A stretch of DNA of 64,000 nucleotides from Acholoe squamosa (taxonomy: Eukaryota; Annelida; Polychaeta; Phyllodocida; Polynoidae). Shown piece after piece: positions 59,501-61,769 of this stretch. Where the stretch lies: positions 9,773,395-9,837,394 of the forward strand of contig OX439049.1 in NCBI GenBank assembly GCA_949317995.1, given 5' to 3'. The notes under the pieces were generated by a model. That model was not told the origin of the DNA and searched no databases. It saw nothing but the letters and a program-made list of their open reading frames with translations. The position numbers and the translations under genes are program-made. Within the stretch, counting starts at the first letter, position 1; every line of letters begins with the position of its first letter.

Positions 59501-59686
59501 GCAAAAAGTTAGAAAAAGATGAATTTAATTTTTAGGCTAATTTCTACTACTTTCACAAGATTTCTATTTCTTTCTTCTAATTTCAGACTAACAGCCAGAG
59601 ACCCCATTGTCAATGGAACCATGGTAAATGCTACAACTGCCGTGTATAACGCTACAACCATGGCCATGACGTCCATCGTCTACTAG
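19171..59686 (+). CDS. SLC20: Sodium-dependent phosphate transporter, SLC20 (PiT) family; 11 coding exons
   Basis: Spliced coding sequence: 19171..19354, 24418..24519, 37965..38105, 38630..38715, 39007..39103, 40298..40417, 40857..41143, 41992..42116, 42411..42596, 56867..57091, 59587..59686. It totals 1653 nt, 550 aa plus TAG, and stays in frame across all ten junctions, each with GT donor and AG acceptor. PiT proteins are plasma-membrane Na+/Pi symporters with two inverted homologous halves. The first half shows G-A-N-D-V-A-N-A (residues 24-31) and P-V-S-G-T-H (110-115). The second shows H-G-G-N-D-V-S (375-381) and P-I-S-S-T-H (464-469). The hydrophilic central loop (exon 7) is short, so the protein is smaller than the vertebrate PiTs (about 650-680 aa). 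The start ATG has A at -3 and G at +4. The C-terminal tail has three N-x-T sequons. PiT1 versus PiT2 orthology is not resolved. Confidence 0.93.
19383..19932. mobile_element. Foldback MITE copy 2, split by a SINE
   Basis: Starts TTAACCCTTTAAAGGCTCC and ends GCATCAGTGGTCCATAAAGG. The family core is present. A SINE is inserted near its right end. Confidence 0.8.
19621..19907 (+). mobile_element. SINE with internal duplication
   Basis: It ends GCGTTAAACATCTATTACTC followed by ACTCACTCACTC and has a perfect 15-bp target duplication ATGCATCAGTGGTCC (19606..19620 and 19908..19922). The first about 108 bp (CTAGCCCACTTAAAAGGGTC ... GGTGCACATATGCGC) occurs twice in tandem. The single-unit relative is at 3616..3779. 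Confidence 0.88.
20500..21603 (-). pseudogene. Second LINE fragment (RT N-terminal half plus C-terminal tail)
   Basis: The - strand reads a pre-RT region (F-W-K-E-L-N-G-K, then I-N-D-Y-F-A-T-I-G), then RT motifs L-H-K-H-Q-Y-G-F and Y-I-D-Y-S-K-A-F-D (about 20850..20980). A LINE C-terminus [12 protein letters not shown] lies at about 20530..20600. The catalytic Y-x-D-D region is deleted between these pieces, and several frameshifts are present. It lies antisense in SLC20 intron 1 and is of a different lineage from the LINE at 8343. Confidence 0.8.
21610..21710. repeat. Pyrimidine-rich low-complexity tract
   Basis: CTTT and CTCT repeats over about 100 bp next to the LINE fragment. Confidence 0.8.
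22480..22692. mobile_element. Foldback MITE copy 3
   Basis: TGCATTGGTGCATCATGCC at the left and GCATTAGCGGCCCTTAAA at the right, with GGGTCGGCATGATGCATGAA and the paired CACCAGGGCTGCATTCATG in the middle. Located in SLC20 intron 1. Confidence 0.8.
23028..23251 (-). mobile_element. GCGCCTCCC-type MITE, full copy
   Basis: Reverse-oriented relative of 41305..41540, nearly identical over at least 130 internal bases (for example CCTCATCATATGGGGCAAAT). Ends GTGGGAGGCGCTAAAAAAA. Confidence 0.8.
23443..23670. mobile_element. Foldback MITE copy 4
   Basis: Core words GCATCCTGCCCATTGGTCAT, GGGTCGGCATGATGCATCAA and CAGCACTTCATTGGTGCATC are present, with GCATTAGCGGCC at the right end. Confidence 0.78.
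24088..24212. mobile_element. Small foldback MITE
   Basis: Inverted arms CACTTTCGCAGGACCC..GGTTAACC and GGTTAACC..GGGCATGCGAAAGTG, about 33 bp each with mismatches, enclose about 60 bp. In SLC20 intron 1. Confidence 0.65.
24418..24519 (+). CDS. SLC20: SLC20 exon 2
   Basis: First extracellular loop and start of the next membrane segment ([11 protein letters not shown] ... V-S-A-L-C-G). Acceptor TTACAG|GT, donor GCG|GTAAGT, phase 1 at both ends. Confidence 0.92.
24520..27464 (+). other. SLC20 intron 2, left part: dispersed repeats, no gene
   Basis: Fragments of a dispersed family marked by CATTTCTCAAGAT, GACTAGAC and CTGATCATACAGA occur at about 24565..24800 and 26640..26800. A short hairpin with GCATTTC / GAAATGC arms is at about 25985..26040. 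No exon or other gene is recognised. Confidence 0.5.
26463..26522. repeat. (AT)30 microsatellite
   Basis: Thirty uninterrupted AT units in SLC20 intron 2. Confidence 0.98.
27465..27535 (-). repeat. Split direct repeat B2 of element B
   Basis: 71 bp that differ from 27761..27831 at one position by eye (TTTATCCG versus TTTAGCCG). Confidence 0.9.
27536..27760 (-). repeat. Split direct repeat A2 of element B
   Basis: Lies between B2 and B1. It contains the 16-bp perfect palindrome GATCACCCGGGTGATC within a longer imperfect one next to B1, where a recombination core could lie. Homologous to 4538..4770. Confidence 0.75.
27761..27831 (-). repeat. Split direct repeat B1 of element B
   Basis: Direct copy of B2, situated between the recombinase gene and A2. 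Confidence 0.9.
27915..28955 (-). pseudogene. Tyrosine recombinase of element B, one in-frame stop
   Basis: About 346 codons on one frame, broken only by a single TAG at 28308..28310. The N-terminal SAM-like helical core-binding part is followed by a box with the first catalytic arginine (S-L-L-R-K-S-N). After the stop come H-S-L-R-R-A-G (HxxR), G-D-W, and a terminal I-Y-Y-G-Y with the nucleophile tyrosine. All key residues of the R-H-R-Y set are visible. The 5' end overlaps the RNase H frame by 134 nt. Role in the family: insertion of element circles. The lone stop makes this copy inactive unless it is read through. Confidence 0.85.
28822..29751 (-). pseudogene. RT thumb/connection and RNase H of element B
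   Basis: 310-codon open frame beginning directly after the lost polymerase active site. RT downstream boxes Y-L-G-I-E-I-D and L-P-E-E-K are present, then H-C-S-T-L-V-K-G-G. The RNase H part has D-G-S-A-K-G-Y-G, an E-F-Y-P-L acidic helix, and N-S-D-N-T-Q-V. The end [11 protein letters not shown]-x-L-S-R is the classic RNase H terminus. The frame is intact, but the missing Y-L-D-D means no polymerase activity. Confidence 0.82.
29751..30287 (-). pseudogene. RT N-terminal half of element B, active site deleted
   Basis: Carries [21 protein letters not shown] and [12 protein letters not shown] (the first catalytic aspartate), then breaks at L-S-F-G into an AT-rich filler (TTTTTTTTTATTA at 29753..29765). 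The expected roughly 40 residues with the Y-L-D-D box are gone, and the next frame resumes with G-H-S-Y-E-Q-C. Confidence 0.8.
30480..30720 (-). pseudogene. Gag C-terminal zinc-finger segment of element B
   Basis: Reads [16 protein letters not shown] then R-S-H-P-A-K-N-C, a Cys/His cluster like that of element A, followed by a Gln-rich tail. The frame continues to 30989, but from about 30730 the DNA is a different dispersed repeat, so those codons are not gag. Confidence 0.65.
30840..31190. repeat. Dispersed repeat family (CATTTCTCAAGATGG type)
   Basis: Two partial inverted/direct copies, sharing CTGATCATACAGAGCA, TTCAAATC(A/G)TAGTGG, CTACATCTAGTGGTTACTAA and AGCCACATTTAGTTATCC. Relatives occur at 24565..24800 and 26640..26800. 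Non-coding, probably a SINE or MITE family. Confidence 0.6.
31191..33480 (+). other. SLC20 intron 2: no gene recognised
   Basis: Two diverged copies of a segment (ACTGTGTTG(C/T)GAAAAG ... TGCTTCCCA) occur near 32885..32945 and 33187..33230. Short open frames around 32136..32640 have no recognisable domain. Confidence 0.45.
33481..33800. repeat. Degenerate GATTCAGCTGAGATTCAG repeat
   Basis: About a dozen variants of GATTCAGCTGAGAT and GATATCTGAGCTGA over 320 bp, irregularly spaced. Confidence 0.7.
33801..36930 (+). other. SLC20 intron 2: unique-looking DNA with a foldback copy, no gene
   Basis: A worn foldback MITE (copy 5) lies at about 35315..35515 (CCTTTAAAGGCTGG, GGTTGGAATGATGCATGAAT). 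A segment at 35905..35960 (GGGACACCGGCTTTTGC) repeats one at 25848..25895. A possible stem (GATCAG ... CTGATC) lies near 36740..36775. No gene. Confidence 0.45.
36931..37193 (+). mobile_element. Possible solo LTR right end of another LTR family
   Basis: TATA-like boxes (TTATATAAAG at about 36932, TTATATAGG at about 37021), then CTGAATAAAACC and a terminal CGACCATTACA (end 37193) echo the layout and end of the Gypsy LTR in this window (AATAAA ... GAACCATTACA). The left boundary and target duplication were not found. Confidence 0.3.
37965..38105 (+). CDS. SLC20: SLC20 exon 3
   Basis: Membrane segment ending in [17 protein letters not shown], the first-half P-x-S-x-T-H motif needed for Na+/Pi transport in the family, then [10 protein letters not shown]. 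Acceptor AATAG|GT, donor A|GTAAGT. Confidence 0.93.
38395..38435 (-). other. Retroelement-end-like motif resembling a hammerhead core
   Basis: The - strand reads CCTGAAGAAGGGC, a short loop, then GACCCGAAACGTCG. CTGANGA and GAAAC boxes separated by a GGG/CCC stem match the hammerhead pattern known from Penelope-like element ends. Stem I and the cleavage triplet are not convincing, so activity is doubtful. In SLC20 intron 3. Confidence 0.3.
38630..38715 (+). CDS. SLC20: SLC20 exon 4
   Basis: Membrane segment [18 protein letters not shown]. Acceptor TTTCAG|TT, donor AAG|GTATGT, ends in phase 0. Confidence 0.93.
39007..39103 (+). CDS. SLC20: SLC20 exon 5
   Basis: Encodes [20 protein letters not shown], matching the PiT segment before the sixth helix. 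Acceptor TCACAG|AG, donor GACT|GTAAGT. Confidence 0.92.
39835..40193 (+). mobile_element. Solo LTR of the Gypsy family, in SLC20 intron 5
   Basis: 359 bp, TGTAGGGGCCGGCATCGTTG ... GAACCGTTACA. Diverged from the 364-bp LTRs of the full element by substitutions and small indels, but collinear with them (TATATATAC box, GCAGCACCACGCCTC, GGACTGGAC stem, AATAAA, CCACCCAAA). Flanked by the 4-bp target duplication ATAT (39831..39834 and 40194..40197). Same orientation as SLC20. Confidence 0.92.
40298..40417 (+). CDS. SLC20: SLC20 exon 6
   Basis: Encodes [11 protein letters not shown] then a membrane segment ending [10 protein letters not shown], the entry to the cytoplasmic loop. Acceptor TTTCAG|TG, donor G|GTAAGT. 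Confidence 0.93.
40481..40640. repeat. C-rich low-complexity tract
   Basis: Poly-C and CCACCCA repeats in intron 6. The glycine/tryptophan-rich frames on the - strand are by-products. Confidence 0.8.
40857..41143 (+). CDS. SLC20: SLC20 exon 7, central cytoplasmic loop
   Basis: Hydrophilic, charged segment beginning [13 protein letters not shown] (helical) and ending in a Ser/Thr-rich stretch. This is the PiT large intracellular loop, shorter here than in vertebrates. Acceptor TTACAG|CT. The donor AGG|GTACCT is weak but is the only GT that keeps phase 0 into exon 8. Confidence 0.82.
41305..41540 (+). mobile_element. GCGCCTCCC-type MITE, full copy
   Basis: TTTTTAGCGCCTCCCATGCC at the left and GGGAGGCTTTTTTTACGCGG at the right. 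Internal palindrome near GCGGTACCGTGAAGCGGTAC. Nearly identical inside to 23028..23251. In intron 7. Confidence 0.82.
41789..41933. mobile_element. Foldback MITE with a long perfect hairpin
   Basis: Outer arms AAATACAGAGTT / AACTCTGTCTATTT. Inner arms GGATGTCAGGCTG / CAGCCTGACATCC are perfect, with CATGCA/CGCATG beyond, around a short loop. In intron 7. Confidence 0.75.
41992..42116 (+). CDS. SLC20: SLC20 exon 8
   Basis: Encodes the start of the second half: [21 protein letters not shown], the second PiT signature. Acceptor CTTGAAG|GCA, donor CAG|GTGAGA. Confidence 0.93.
42133..42290. mobile_element. Foldback MITE copy 6
   Basis: GGAGTGCATCATGCCCATTG at the left and CCAATGGGCATGATGCATTG at the right pair as arms. 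It fills most of the 294-bp intron 8. Confidence 0.82.
42411..42596 (+). CDS. SLC20: SLC20 exon 9
   Basis: Completes S-N-A-I-G-P, then [24 protein letters not shown] and T-P-S-S, all strongly PiT-like. Acceptor CACAG|TA, donor AAG|GTAAGG. The next exon is 14.3 kb away because of the Gypsy insertion. Confidence 0.94.
42628..42725. mobile_element. Foldback MITE copy 7, partial
   Basis: GGAGTGCATCATGCCTATCG and GTGAAATGCTGGCGAGAC match the left half of the family. The right half is absent. Confidence 0.6.
42856..43055. repeat. 31-bp minisatellite, about 6 units
   Basis: Unit contains CATGTCGATTTTAAAGAAAG then GTTCATGTCAC. Three central copies are identical and the flanking ones are shortened or changed. 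Confidence 0.92.
43299..43662 (+). repeat. 5' LTR
   Basis: TGTAGGGGCCGG ... CCATTACA. It contains a TATA-like run TGTATATATATTAG (from 43318), a 9-bp stem GGACTGGAC/GTCCAGTCC with a 3-nt loop at 43479..43499, AATAAA at 43531..43536, and directly after it a stem CCTACC-CGAGA-GGTAGG. The poly(A) signal followed by a hairpin suggests the R/U5 boundary region. Confidence 0.96.
43664..43675 (+). other. Primer binding site, tRNA-His type
   Basis: TGGTGCCGTGAC starts one base after the LTR. It is complementary to the last 12 nt of a typical animal tRNA-His including CCA (the same primer class as HERV-H), recalled from general knowledge. Complementarity ends after 12 nt. Confidence 0.7.
43826..46765 (+). 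CDS. gag: Gag of the Gypsy element
   Basis: The frame is open from within the LTR (43613) to TAG at 46763..46765. The first ATG is at 43826, giving 979 aa, and the open codons upstream would allow a non-AUG start. This is very long for a Gypsy gag. The N-terminal third is polar. A long Lys/Glu-rich coiled coil spans about 44390..45050, then a Gly/Asn/Pro-rich linker. A retrotransposon capsid domain starts near 45720 ([15 protein letters not shown] ... W-R-T-W-Y). A single CCHC zinc knuckle [14 protein letters not shown] lies at about 46627..46671. It forms the particle and packages RNA. It ends 1 nt into, and 25 nt overlapping, the pol open frame. Confidence 0.9.
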   Translation: MFNQEGVRNIFSTPDLRDNATRDGIVKLYPATPQTGVPDTGLFRGVLRPPTLDLSDWSQVITSRRQLGPMVPTGSASGLGTPIAQSPMQRTATPQGSAPGGGTEVAPLMTSSDHDSDDGKTKRDAIVPDAKSRDKPSGIGPKSSERHHLGRSLDEGLSDSMFYPGGNRKSIYGRRMGPGYKNTQAYLKAKEQVELQAKRQHEQFMLAQSKIEEEAKSRIGKLRSVEQEAILKESDLKYRLSSVSHRLERKERDAQEKEKRLAELEIEEANKLRAIDKARAEEVAKARDVNKLQTELHAMEEKLKKLQLRKAETEAKMVSEQAEIRKETTEYNRSQKEKGEKYRLLKDTFKREAMIAQEERNRAVTENEKIRSEILAENAQLREEQRNLTTDVATLTINKSTMESYLQEQEETHAPPASRVINPNSTFVKQGDPVSCSTPKNPQYNPFVNDNASRNVDQGGVYIRTQDKHGRTSRVRISEVPIVHNLDPDYTPREASDSSAETSGFHIHVDPSNDPGLGAGNDNTQPNPSNDGGQSTGNQQSDGGYQGAQGGGAASGATSHSGTSGTGPNQGSASYTNHGGTQWTYTQPPPPPPPGNSSFGGIGGNRTLNETKAIEWSKQQCTRLMYAPNSARRVAVIPKEYDGTRPWKEWFEDFIDVMNCNGWTPYEAKPHLVRCLKGGPGRMAVEQWRTWYGLVGSFEQLVETASGLLCNMVKEDPMVRFKKRTQKPNEAFRAYGMELHALLSKARPGTENQDWYMDDLITQFVKGLRDRDEQIAARDAWKEGITLHGIFNGIDMAVKKRAMLAGDIPNASGLVPLASVTQQSEVNTPSDDFELIDIEQEDGTFCSMQLRKNTSGRKYIPRKSFNKQRDSRPPSEVKSDPKAVDKAVKSIVSTDKVKIQSPDMTKLLEDMCKKITDAIQANRQRPRVDRRTVKCFRCQRMGHYSSECTATKPVMAAFYEAEDDGVERENARDSTDVEN
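46741..51000 (+). CDS. pol: Pol of the Gypsy element (protease-RT-RNase H-integrase)
   Basis: Open frame from 46741 in the -1 frame of gag. The first ATG is 46792, and a frameshift fusion is the usual alternative. Counting from 46765: aspartic protease D-T-G-A at about residue 141 with I-L-G-L-D-F downstream; RT with [16 protein letters not shown] and Y-L-D-D at about 561 (48445..48456); RNase H D-T-D-A-S at about 713 and T-D-H-S-S-L. The integrase HHCC zinc finger is near 965 (H-x-H-x-T-S-G-H ... C-P-D-C-C), then [13 protein letters not shown] and [13 protein letters not shown] module W-E-G-P-F-K-I-V is near 1266. The tail is strongly basic with K-R-P-R-G-R-P-R-K (AT-hook core), and no chromodomain is seen. 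All catalytic residues are intact. Confidence 0.96.
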   Translation, partial: GFHRCGKLVGVVSTASDMAPSGNECQNATGGIPVEDFESITPGGRVAEGAHPCTSAGARDPSVDMCRSDHMEASGRTRGEEGWIKELIRVCGTHLPPSHPCLEFLRGLGLNLGDSGDFHQFTSNPSPLGGRRWYVPISVEGRVGEFLVDTGASHSCVSKRFFDSVAGSHENLKTGVNACTADGSSMRTFGRTFMPIHIGGKEFVLSPTIAEVSDDGILGLDFASLYGAVLDPRDGMMSIRNPYGLHVQCVLRQVSSVAAVVHTVKIPPGTTCDVLCGGSMAQRNEAGVYEPDTVYLSSIGLDSVDTLVANAAWSVLPITNRSGSVVYLRRGDSVGRMSSVEHVAEAKFNKPLNPVSQHPMDEEFQKLIDQSDLKNTDDKDCLARLLQKYEGAFGREGGPVGRSDKVLHTIDVGSEKPFKIPYRRLPLKKKLICEEQIQKQLDLGVIVPSSSPWSSPVCMTTKKDGTIRFCVDYRKLNGITKKNSYPLPRIDETLDSLGGNQWFCTLDLQSGYWQIPMHPKDKEKTAFSSHMGLFEYNVLPFGLCNAPATFEAMMESLLSDLLWKKCLVYLDDVVVFGKSFKECLANLQLVLDRILSNGLKLKPKKCNLFKKTITYLGRIITPNGVRADPEKLEAVENWERPTSAKEVRSFLGFCSYYRDFIPNYSRVSFPMQCLAHWTPGRARDPFPWTSEQEESFNKIKDLFRNTPVLKYPTPEGHFILDTDASNDAIGAALSQVQEGVEVPIAFASNTLSKTQRNYCTTKRELLAVVVYTKKFKHFLWGSDFTLRTDHSSLRWLLNFKDAEGMIGRWLAHLSEFGLEHKQIEHRPGAKHINADALSRRPIRRCQNATCEDCGAHNAVVAGLVFNYTTPRIPWEEAVCSYLDWSPETIKKFQQSDPTTARIMEYLRSGIKPARPLVSLEDREARRLLAQWAELEIRDGILCRWKTTPTNGRLLQIVIPAPMRRDIMYYCHGHQTSGHFGKRRSIERLQRRYYWPGMRGDLLRWIATCPDCCKNKPGPGLGKQPLSQELFGVRFARIAIDIISGIKTTPRDNTCMMVVTDYYTKYTRVFPLPNHKAATCAEAFVKGWVLHLGVPLMMHSDQGREFESELWQEMCHYLAICKTRTNPYRPQSDGQVERFNRTLIQVLKPLVNTHQDDWDEQCEFVVHAYNNTVHSSTNCTPNMLVFGEDIIMPADLVYGVVGIDPEAPCTVLFVESLRDRFKQAYEAVRKELLKSAKWQKVGYDTNAKRIRFNVGDKVLRYYEPLDKLKLVTPWEGPFKIVRVISESTVMIEDCLTGRKWKTNVGKLRPWKGREEAEREFGYKPPESVPSGPSVVVPTKRPRGRPRKTPGDEVIVKKKTKARKRPNRKKWKKVSLSEGITYGKGPALTKRDPEKAVRKAGKNKMLTEGVRRSPRLRSAVT
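46756..46777 (+). promoter_or_regulatory. Gag/pol junction: frameshift zone and internal polypurine-like copy
   Basis: The two frames overlap only from 46741 to 46765. A-rich GGAAAAC lies just before the gag stop and is the only slip-like run, not a canonical slippery heptamer. CTAGTGGGGGTTGTGT (46762..46777) differs at one base from the 3' PPT-LTR join at 55769..55784. Confidence 0.5.
51001..51520 (+). other. Pol-ORF3 spacer with a UUCG-type hairpin
   Basis: No + strand ORF. GTTGGAC ... GTCCAAC (51452..51481) forms a 7-bp stem with an inner C-TTCG-G tetraloop helix, ending 39 nt before the ORF3 start. TTATACAG|C at about 51398..51406 is a possible splice acceptor. The 123-codon frame on the - strand (50997..51368) has no recognisable domain. 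Confidence 0.5.
51521..55027 (+). CDS. ORF3 of the Gypsy element: 1168-aa two-finger, coiled-coil protein of unknown function
   Basis: The start ATG is at 51521 (GGTGCCATGGCA, strong Kozak); the frame is open only a few codons upstream without another ATG. Ends TGA 55025..55027. N-terminal half: acidic/Ser-rich, with a Gln/Lys/Ala helix (about residues 275-310), then low-complexity Pro/Thr/Ala with a P-R-G-K-G-K-P-K basic patch. Residues about 564-640 hold two C2H2-like fingers: C-P-F-E-S-C ... H-I-V-E-F-H, and [11 protein letters not shown] ... H-L-Q-K-A-H. After that come an R-G-R-G-R-G-G (RGG-like) region, a charged coiled coil (about 970-1040) and a Pro/Ala tail. There is no signal peptide, transmembrane segment or glycoprotein pattern, so it is not an envelope-type protein. 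Nucleic-acid binding is a reasonable inference. I do not recognise the family. Confidence 0.85.
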   Translation: MAQGTIDAARQTANIPLEQDEDPKVPSRVEESMDSSTEEAARTLTAMAEATDRERMPPPPPPRPERPSTTDASGSKVDVLDIPMYPPGFRTQIRRLAHVDRQEGIVYTSWGTYIPMHASMFGCGPMAVEQGVPEPIPDELKTMVMDSCSDELADNMPVSWLRNYLKLAENMATNENLARAVLISAGIIQKATELRESESDMDTDSTVTLSSVETDRVKRLTRKPAPKGPLTESDLEAEDVRIAVERSTTETDPAADIPEAPGEISEEDISRQQAAVEAKRIELAKQQKELTAARRAHRKQQAQRKTEISSDSDSPVSGRRSPLTGDRSRRESDSSPEVPAQPTKVVRRKKKNGAKASPVEPTPPTKPRGKGKPKTPAPTTTTTTVATSVTASSAASTSGAKTKSPTKAPTGTTTSSRAGRRGADIYTDSEESESDPELPESAKSDLESVTTWEEMTTDVPKDDNQKWMWKNAAEGFKERTPRCFADCAYDTVHYMCPSAVNKDGDSDDEEWMKSGPSDTPVGKFYLIWIDQLKSKLGSTYSYEARTKVQWAMTQWGPTGNRRRCPFESCQLSLTGEKMFETKPRFARHIVEFHMHHKPVMMCVLGDRPSKHCDGSFSTHRRRDMALHLQKAHGIGLEKTRKRAIKCFSELLANWSALSIKEVKEQAFETGFCSWKSGNLLTYFQTNSSSTKFGMPSEVHLKVKKWRGDDKREKAKARSKGPNGGTVTTTASKRTRADRSVSPSGGKDQPRPANPADRRESGQQVSALEMPGNQARRSGSQATASATPATSTPAPAEQRPGEASGGQDDGGELLAPPSGYSTWWAGEGSSGKRPTYSEYAAKFPSMGPAGPESQVLTPLGRAKARGRGRGGLESTRGSPGGGRGRGGITVEGPSAPPTGTPPVSVEAPAPPPVIVPPTGPRVPLMELISGTLSGLQDPNTFVDHRDVRTVQIQNELMEEWQALHRQKSVDYWRVMTEATVNLVYEIQRREEDKIRELERKKVEEALESCRRKQKEAEKLKEFHEAENSRYIHRFKEADLKFFLAFGKHLEEWDGLPSSLIFVPEIPPDAPPAPATPPVLATPPVPAAPPIPAALLLPPPTWNRAVPTATVAAPASEAMDSPSAVMRALSLGSETPSEASAALSTSSCSSSAPSASVEPAEKMDTDPEDL
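55028..55781 (+). other. AT-rich 3' non-coding region of the Gypsy element
   Basis: No ORF of note. Composition turns sharply AT-rich after 55330, in contrast to the coding part, up to the polypurine tract. Confidence 0.7.
55769..55781 (+). other. 3' polypurine tract
   Basis: CTAGTGGGGGTGG directly abuts the TG of the 3' LTR, the expected place for plus-strand priming. The tract is G-rich and interrupted by T. Confidence 0.75.
55782..56145 (+). repeat. 3' LTR
   Basis: Same length and, by eye, same sequence as 43299..43662. AATAAA at 56014..56019. Followed by CTAG target duplicate. Confidence 0.96.
56220..56283. repeat. Two tandem 32-bp units
   Basis: TTTCCAGTCCTTTCTTTTCA then TGTAGCTATAAC repeated exactly twice, just outside the Gypsy element. 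Confidence 0.9.
56419..56563. mobile_element. TIR MITE, AGGGAGTGGTCATTATTT ends
   Basis: The right end AAATAATGACCACTCCCT is the exact complement of the left end. G/C homopolymers are internal. A fragment of the same end (AACCACTCCCTAATAAC) occurs at about 42369 in the exon 8-9 intron. Confidence 0.8.
56867..57091 (+). CDS. SLC20: SLC20 exon 10
   Basis: Encodes [42 protein letters not shown] and the last membrane segment, ending M-A-G-L-R. This is the most conserved part of PiT. Acceptor TTTCAG|TG, donor CAG|GTAAGG. Confidence 0.95.
57216..57512. mobile_element. Foldback MITE copy 8 plus an adjacent fragment
   Basis: AACCCTTTATGGACCGCTG at 57299 and GCGGCCCTTAACGGGTTAA at the right give clear inverted termini. 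A left-half fragment precedes it (57216..57290). In SLC20 intron 10. Confidence 0.85.
57513..58957 (+). other. SLC20 intron 10: no gene recognised
   Basis: AT-rich intron DNA without clear repeats or exons. Confidence 0.5.
58958..59246. mobile_element. GCGTATAAG-type MITE, worn copy
   Basis: TACGTACCCTGCAGCTAAGG ... CCCGCGTATAAGACACACCC at the left and AAAACGCGCCTCACACAAGG then TGTTACGGTATA at the right. Related to 60337..60633. Confidence 0.6.
59587..59686 (+). CDS. SLC20: SLC20 exon 11 (last coding exon)
   Basis: 33 codons and TAG (59684..59686). Encodes the C-terminal tail with sequons N-G-T, N-A-T and N-A-T (residues 527, 532, 539). Acceptor TTTCAG|AC. The tail is not conserved in sequence, but the splice phase and the short length after the last helix fit PiT. 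Confidence 0.82.
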
Positions 59687-60008
59687 TACTCACTGAACCA
59701 TCTATAGGGTAAACCGCCCCTGACTCAACCACTAGGCATGTTGGTACCTCATGCCGACCACCCTATTGGCCACTAGCTGGTCTGGAGCTGGTTCCAACAA
59801 CACACACTGATAAGAATTGATAAGGTGGGACCAGCATATCCCTGGAAGTAGGTGTTAACCAGGGACAAGGTACCCATCATGGTATGTGTTATCAGTGGGT
59901 TTTACCTCAACCAGCGAAATTCAAAATGGCGGCTCCACTAGGCCGCCATACTGAGTCCTATAGACTAACTTCTTTCAGGTGACATATAATTACTAATTGA
60001 TTGTACCT

Positions 60009-60325
60009 CATTAACCCTTGGCCGCTAATGCATTATGATGCATCATGCTCATTGGTCGTCATGATGCATAAATGCAGTCATCGGCATGATGCCCCAATGC
60101 AGTGCTGGCGAGCTGTCTCGCCAGCACTGCATTGGGGCATCATGACGACCATCTGGAGAGTTACTTTCATACAGCATCTCAAGTCTATGGGATTGATACA
60201 CTCCTAAAGGGCCGGCATGATGCCCCGATGAAGTGCTGGTGAGTAGACCTGCCAGCACTTTATTGGTGCATCATGGCAACCTAATGGCATGATGCACTCC
60301 TGCTTCAGTGGCACTTAAAGGGTTA
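60009..60325. mobile_element. Foldback MITE copy 9
   Basis: TTAACCCTTGGCCGCTAATG at the left (from 60010) and GTGGCACTTAAAGGGTTAT at the right. Near-perfect inner arms GCAGTGCTGGCGAG / CTCGCCAGCACTGC. Confidence 0.88.
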
Positions 60326-60336
60326 TCTAAAATAGG

Positions 60337-60633
60337 TACCGTAATCTCCCGTGTATAAGGCGCATCAGGCATATGAGGCGCACCTAGAGTTGAAGAATAT
60401 GGTCAGAAAAAAGTAAAAATTTATAACTTTTGTTCTTCTAAATGGATTTTGAAAATTAAAAAAGCCATGTGAAGCTCTGGCCGTCCGTACACCTCTGGAG
60501 CCCTCTATCTCATATTATCACTTAGGAGGAGTGTAATATATCAAAAGAAAGCTCTTGGTGCCCCCTTGTGGATCCAATGGGAACTAAAACCCCGCATATA
60601 TGAAACGCGCCTTATACGCGAGAGATTACGGTA
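60337..60633. mobile_element. 297-bp GCGTATAAG-type MITE
   Basis: TACCGTAATCTCCCGTGTAT at the left is the near-exact complement of the right end, ATACGCGAGAGATTACGGTA. Confidence 0.85.
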
Positions 60634-60770
60634 AAACTTGCACCTGCTCCAAGCATGCATTACTCATAAATTGTGAAAATGGCCCATGATCACTGATGTT
60701 GGATGGGTGGTCGACTTGAGGTAGGCCTACCAGAAAAAGCCCAGTGGTCGAGTCGGGCGACTTACCCTAC

Positions 60771-61769
60771 GTCATTATGATGTATTCATTCATTGGACTA
60801 CTTCATGCCTTGCAGTTCATGTCCATTTATATATTTATCTAATGCCGATATCATGGACCAATAGATAATAGCGAGGAGGTTACGGGAGATCCTATGTACA
60901 TGACCATGACAGTTCTGACCACGGAATCTCTCGCGGCATTAAGTAGGTACCATACTTGCAAGTAGCATGACATACATGCCAGGAACAGATGTGGTCACGA
61001 GATCAGACCCGGAAGTCGCTGATGTCAGCATGCCCCTTGCACTCCCAGGAACCAGTCCGGTTCCGATTGGTCGCTATACATACTGTATTTGATTGAGTGA
61101 CTCTCTGGTGCTGCTTTGGTGACCCTTTTGGGCATCTGGAGGTTATTTCACAAAATGCAACGACTTGGCACCTTCAATCCAAGCCAACCTATTCATGCAA
61201 GCAAACAAATCGTTGTCTGTCGAGCAGTTGACCCCTGGACTGTTCAGGCCTATGTAAGGTTGTCACAAAGCACAAATCATGGTGAAAAGAATTGAGTATA
61301 TTTAGTCATGTATACCTTATTCACATATAATTGTATTTTTTTTAGGCAGTGGTCTGTTGTAGATCACAGTGTTCACTTCTAACTGGCATAATTGAGATCC
61401 CAGAGGTATCAATATGTATGCTGATAAATAACAAAGCATCTAGCCTACTTCAAACAATTACAAGTAACTTATAATAAATATGTCAAGACCTAGAATGTAT
61501 GGAGTATATGCGTGTGTATCTATATAGTTTATTTACATATAACTGTTTGTAATATTTGTATGATATGGGAGCGCTATATGATAGTGTTAAACAACATCTG
61601 AGGTATCAATCGGCAGAGCTTTCATCATATGGATGATAGTAGAGTTATTTAAGTATACGATATTGATAAGTATGTGTTTACTGTAAGATATGGGCCTAAG
61701 AAAGTGTTTAAAAACATTGAATGGTATAATTGCTGTAGTTATTTCTACTCTATCAACTAGTTTTTATCT
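60771..61769 (+). other. SLC20 3' flank; weak poly(A) signal
   Basis: No gene. AATAAA at 61473..61478 is one candidate for 3' end formation of SLC20; another is at 63100..63105. Neither can be proven from sequence alone. Confidence 0.35.

Larger units (their letters stand above)
59704..60770. mobile_element. TIR element in the SLC20 3' flank, carrying two nested MITEs
   Basis: ATAGGGTAAACCGCCCCTGA at the left and CGAGTCGGGCGACTTACCCT at the right correspond to the ends of the element at 16336..17487. It starts 17 bp after the stop codon, so it would lie in the 3' UTR. A foldback copy (60009..60325) and a GCGTATAAG MITE (60337..60633) are inside. Confidence 0.7.
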
